This document shows positions 60,901 to 64,000 of a stretch of DNA of 64,000 bases, piece by piece. The DNA lies in the NCBI GenBank assembly GCA_016801885.1, contig CM028889.1:8473501-8537500 (forward strand). The letters are read 5' to 3'. Origin of the DNA: Toxotes chatareus (taxonomy: Eukaryota; Chordata; Actinopteri; Toxotidae). Under the pieces are notes generated by a model. That model saw nothing but the letters and a program-made list of their open reading frames with translations, was not told where the DNA came from and made no database searches. The stretch's first letter is position 1. The number at the start of each line of letters is the position of its first letter. The position numbers were made by a program, and so were the translations under genes.

Positions 60901-63476
60901 AGACCATTGTAGTCAGTAAAGGTGCAGAGAATTCACAGAACAGCACTATGTATGTGTACTTTGCTGTGGAATGTGCCATAAAAATAGAATGATACTACCT
61001 ACGATACGATCATACTTGCGTTGTTTGCTGAAATATCACTGAACTAAAATAGAATATGAAGATGCTGTTCCCATACATCATGTAGCAAAAGTGAAAATAA
61101 TTCCCTTATTTATGGGATTAACCTGTTTATAGTTGACATATTTTACATGCTGCCATTAATACTTCATAAATATATTTTCTGTGAGATATCATGGCTTAAA
61201 GTCTTCTTTCTATTTACAGGTTCACGCTTCTAAGAGCAACAAAATAAGCCTGGTCGGTGGTTTCAAGCAAATGTTAAAAGAAGGAGGCGTGACGTCTCTG
61301 TGGAGAGGAAACGGTATTAATGTCCTGAAGATCGCCCCCGAGACGGCCATTAAATTCATGGCCTATGAGCAGGTACTGTCATTTCACTCTCACTGATAAC
61401 AGTACACACAGCTGCAGTCACCCAGATAAAAATAAATTATATTTTGCTATTTAATGCTGCTGGTAATGGTGATAAGTCATTCATTATTCCACTTGAGCTT
61501 TAATACTCAACCATAGTAAAGTATAGTAATACCACAAAATGCAATTTTGTCTCTGTTTATGCTTAGTCTGTTTATGCCTCACTCCTGTGTCACTGTGTTT
61601 CATCAGTATAAGAAGCTGCTGGCCAGCGAACCAGGGAAGATCCAGCCCCACGAGAGGTTCATGGCTGGATCTCTGGCTGGAGCCACAGCACAAACGGCCA
61701 TCTACCCAATGGAGGTGAGTGGAGATGTAGCTTCAACAGCAGAGAAACACACAGGGTTTGTGTGTCTGTTTGTGGTAGTAAAGTTTACAGGGGCCACAGG
61801 ACAGAAACAACTTGTAAGGAACATATTTTGATGGTTATATTTATCATGTACAGTATTCATGTTGCATTTCTGAGTAGTGAAAGTGGCATTAATTAAAATT
61901 TATTTTCATAAATATCTAGTGTTGGGACTTTTTTTTTGTTTTGTTTTAGTTAGTATTAGAACAAGTATGAATCCAGTAATTATAAAGTCAGTCAGGTGTT
62001 CTCACTTAAACAATTTTTAAGGAAAAAAAAAAACCCAAAAGGTTGAAGAACAGACTTGAGGGCCATAGGGACTACAGGACCAAGCCAAGCAGAACATATA
62101 TGTTTTGAGTATATTTTGATTGAATATAAATAATCTTTTACGTATATAACGCTTACTACCTATAGTCTTGAAAGGTGGCTGTGAAAGGTTAGTAGTCTTT
62201 CTGTCTTTCTAAGAATGGAGACTCCTCGGTGAAGAATAATGATTTCTGTCTATTCAGGTGATGAAAACTCGCCTGACCCTGAGGAAGACCGGACAGTACT
62301 CAGGAATGTTTGACTGTGCCAAAAAGATCCTGAAAAAGGAGGGAGTGAAGGCGTTTTACAAGGGATACATTCCCAATATTCTGGGCATCATTCCCTACGC
62401 TGGGATAGATCTGGCAGTGTACGAGGTACGTCGTGTGGAACTATTCTCATCTGGAAAATATAGATGTAAACTTCTTCTGTCATACACATTCTGTCCATAA
62501 ACAATAAAAAAACGGCCACTTGGTCTGTTCTGTAGATGCCTTGCATTGATTTTGTGAAGCATGATAAAACTAAGACACCATTCTCACGTACACATACTGT
62601 AAATCCATCCTTAGAGCTTGAAGAACACCTGGTTGTCCCGCTACGCCAAAGACACAGCCAACCCAGGTGTTCTGGTACTGCTTGGCTGTGGTACCATTTC
62701 CAGCACATGTGGCCAGCTTGCCAGCTACCCCCTGGCTCTGATCCGCACCAGGATGCAGGCACAAGGTATGATGAACCGGTGTACTTTAAAGGCTCATGTA
62801 CATGTTTTCTTTTGGTAGTGTTCTGTAGGCCGTGTTTCATCATGGTACACAAAGATCAAAGATAGCTCATAAACTTTAGGAAAAATAATTGATTGTGATT
62901 ATTAAGTAGTGGCTTGACCTCCTGACATCTGAACATCTTTTTCTTGCATTGTATGTAAACACATTGGATTAGAAATAAAACAATGACTATGAGGTTAAAG
63001 TTCTGACAATCTGAGGGCACTTAAAACCATTACTTAGAAATCATTGTAGGATTTTGTAGCCCTGTTTAAGGGGATTATGTGTAGAAAATCCTAGTGTTCT
63101 CCCTGAAACATCCTTACAGTTTAAAGACATCCCTTTAATGTCAGTTATAGTTTCTTTCCAAATCCATTGTGCTGCCATAAGGAGATAAAAAAAATATAAA
63201 GTACAAATATATAAGCCTTAAACATGACAAGAATCCAGAAATGTCTCAAACTCCAGTTCAGCTTTATCGTCTGATTTCAACTGTCTTTTCTCAGCTTCTG
63301 TCGAGGGCTCAGAGCAGCTGCCGATGAGCAAGATGGTGAAGAAGATATTGGAAAAGGAAGGCTTCTTTGGACTTTACCGTGGCATCCTGCCCAATTTCAT
63401 GAAGGTCATACCGGCTGTCAGCATCAGCTACGTGGTGTACGAGTACACGCGGTCCGCCCTGGGGATTCAAAAGTAG
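54080..63476 (+). CDS. slc25a24: Mitochondrial ATP-Mg/Pi carrier SCaMC-1
   Basis: An inner-membrane carrier that exchanges ATP-Mg for phosphate and is gated by cytosolic-side Ca2+ through an N-terminal EF-hand domain. Ten exons in frame: 54080-54256, 55594-55720, 55925-56012, 57745-57856, 60616-60774, 61220-61372, 61607-61714, 62258-62425, 62615-62765, 63295-63476, giving 474 aa (human about 477). EF loops: 30-41 (DTNKDGKVDVAE), 66-77 (DKDQDEGLDFNE), 97-108 (DKNNDGRIDSME), 133-144 (DVDGTMTVDWNE). Loop 2 has Glu where Gly is normal (position 6). The three carrier repeats carry PLDRMK, PMEVMK and PLALIR, the PX[DE]XX[RK] signatures with the third diverged as in the family. The linker LDIGDSLTIPDEFT is strongly conserved. 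The start ATG has ACC before it (good Kozak). A possible second promoter lies in intron 4. Confidence 0.96.
57884..57943. repeat. (TG)25 then (AG)n microsatellite
   Basis: An uninterrupted TG run from 57884 to about 57933, followed by AG units to 57943. It starts 28 bp after the exon 4 donor of slc25a24. Length polymorphism here is likely, and long TG runs near a donor can affect splicing. Confidence 0.9.
59557..59664 (+). CDS. slc25a24: Candidate alternative first exon of slc25a24
   Basis: ATG at 59557 has a strong Kozak context (GAG ATG G) and opens a 36-codon frame, starting MAMALLQPQQQQQDQKNWFF and rich in acidic residues later, that ends DM before a GTGGGT donor at 59665. It exits in phase 0, exactly matching the phase-0 entry of exon 5 (VLDIGDSLTIPDEF). 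An in-frame stop lies upstream, so the frame starts here. Splicing would give a carrier without EF hands. Short forms of related SCaMC genes are known, but this exon is inferred. Confidence 0.4.
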
Positions 63477-63836
63477 GCAGCACAGTCACCTGTGACTACC
63501 AGAGTGTAAAAGGATATGCAGCAATTTTGTATTTCAAAACATTTCCCTCCATGTAAAAACCTGTTTACCTGTAGGTCACCAACATCTGGGCTCACACTGC
63601 AGCAGATTGAGACACTGTGGAAGTGATTGCAGGACTTTGGCTAAACTGTTGAGCCACAGTGAAACGGAAATTGTTTAGAGAAATCCTGCAGCACTCACAC
63701 AGGGCTCATAGTTAATAAGACTTCAACAGTGTTCCCATCTGTATGCACTTTGTCCAGGCTGCGTTTACGATGCACTCACAGATTTCAGTGCGCTGTCAAT
63801 CTCAGGGCACAGTTAGGGTCAAATGACTTTCCCTTT

Positions 63837-63842
63837 AATAAA
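63837..63842 (+). promoter_or_regulatory. slc25a24: slc25a24 poly(A) signal
   Basis: AATAAA lies 361 bp after the stop codon (TAG ending at 63476). It implies a 3' UTR ending near 63860. The remaining DNA to 64000 shows no feature I can support. Confidence 0.55.
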
Positions 63843-64000
63843 CCAAAGAGGTGGATATTAAGAATTTAGGTGGATACACAAACACTTGGAGAGGTTATCT
63901 TTGATTTCAAGACACTTTGTTTGGTTTAATTGTTGGTTTCAGTAGAAAGGATGTAAACTGCTGGTTGGTGGAGGCACACAACCTCGAGGCAGTAATTTAG

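Overview
This is vertebrate nuclear DNA, almost certainly from a ray-finned (percomorph-type) fish. Genes are split by GT–AG introns, intergenic DNA is AT-rich, dispersed repeats are of kinds common in teleosts, and the gene content matches a known vertebrate block. No operons, bacterial signals or CRISPR arrays are present.

Layout. (1) About 0.25–27.0 kb, + strand: the 3' part of a very large fndc7-type gene. I can read 48 exons encoding 46 fibronectin type III (FN3) modules, about 4,030 residues; the 5' end lies outside the window. Nearly every module is one exon of about 261 bp with phase-1 introns on both sides, and most carry six conserved cysteines. The C-terminus has a tetrabasic furin-type site followed by an ordinary FN3 domain. 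(2) About 27.95–29.24 kb, - strand: a lone two-exon trace amine-associated receptor (TAAR) gene with one reading-frame break, so a probable pseudogene or an assembly error. (3) 30.5–34.7 kb, + strand: henmt1, the piRNA 3'-end 2'-O-methyltransferase, nine exons, 426 aa. (4) About 34.75–51.9 kb, - strand: eeig2 (fam102b), a C2/EEIG-type N-terminal domain protein, including a 30-nt microexon and one exon junction that needs an extra exon to stay in frame. It lies tail-to-tail with henmt1. (5) 54.1–63.9 kb, + strand: slc25a24 (SCaMC-1), the Ca2+-regulated mitochondrial ATP-Mg/Pi carrier, ten exons, 474 aa, with a candidate alternative first exon in intron 4 that would skip the EF-hand domain.

The order fndc7–henmt1–eeig2–slc25a24 matches, as I remember it, the human 1p13.3 block (FNDC7–PRPF38B–HENMT1–FAM102B–SLC25A24), minus PRPF38B and plus the TAAR. 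The genes do not form a pathway; they are neighbours by conserved synteny. The most unusual content is the FN3 array: its size, its six-cysteine modules with paired loss of two cysteines, one module split by an extra intron, and the processed-looking C-terminus.

Coordinates come from reading splice sites and frame by eye. Exon phases were checked for continuity in all four genes with intact frames; the only failure is the eeig2 junction discussed below.
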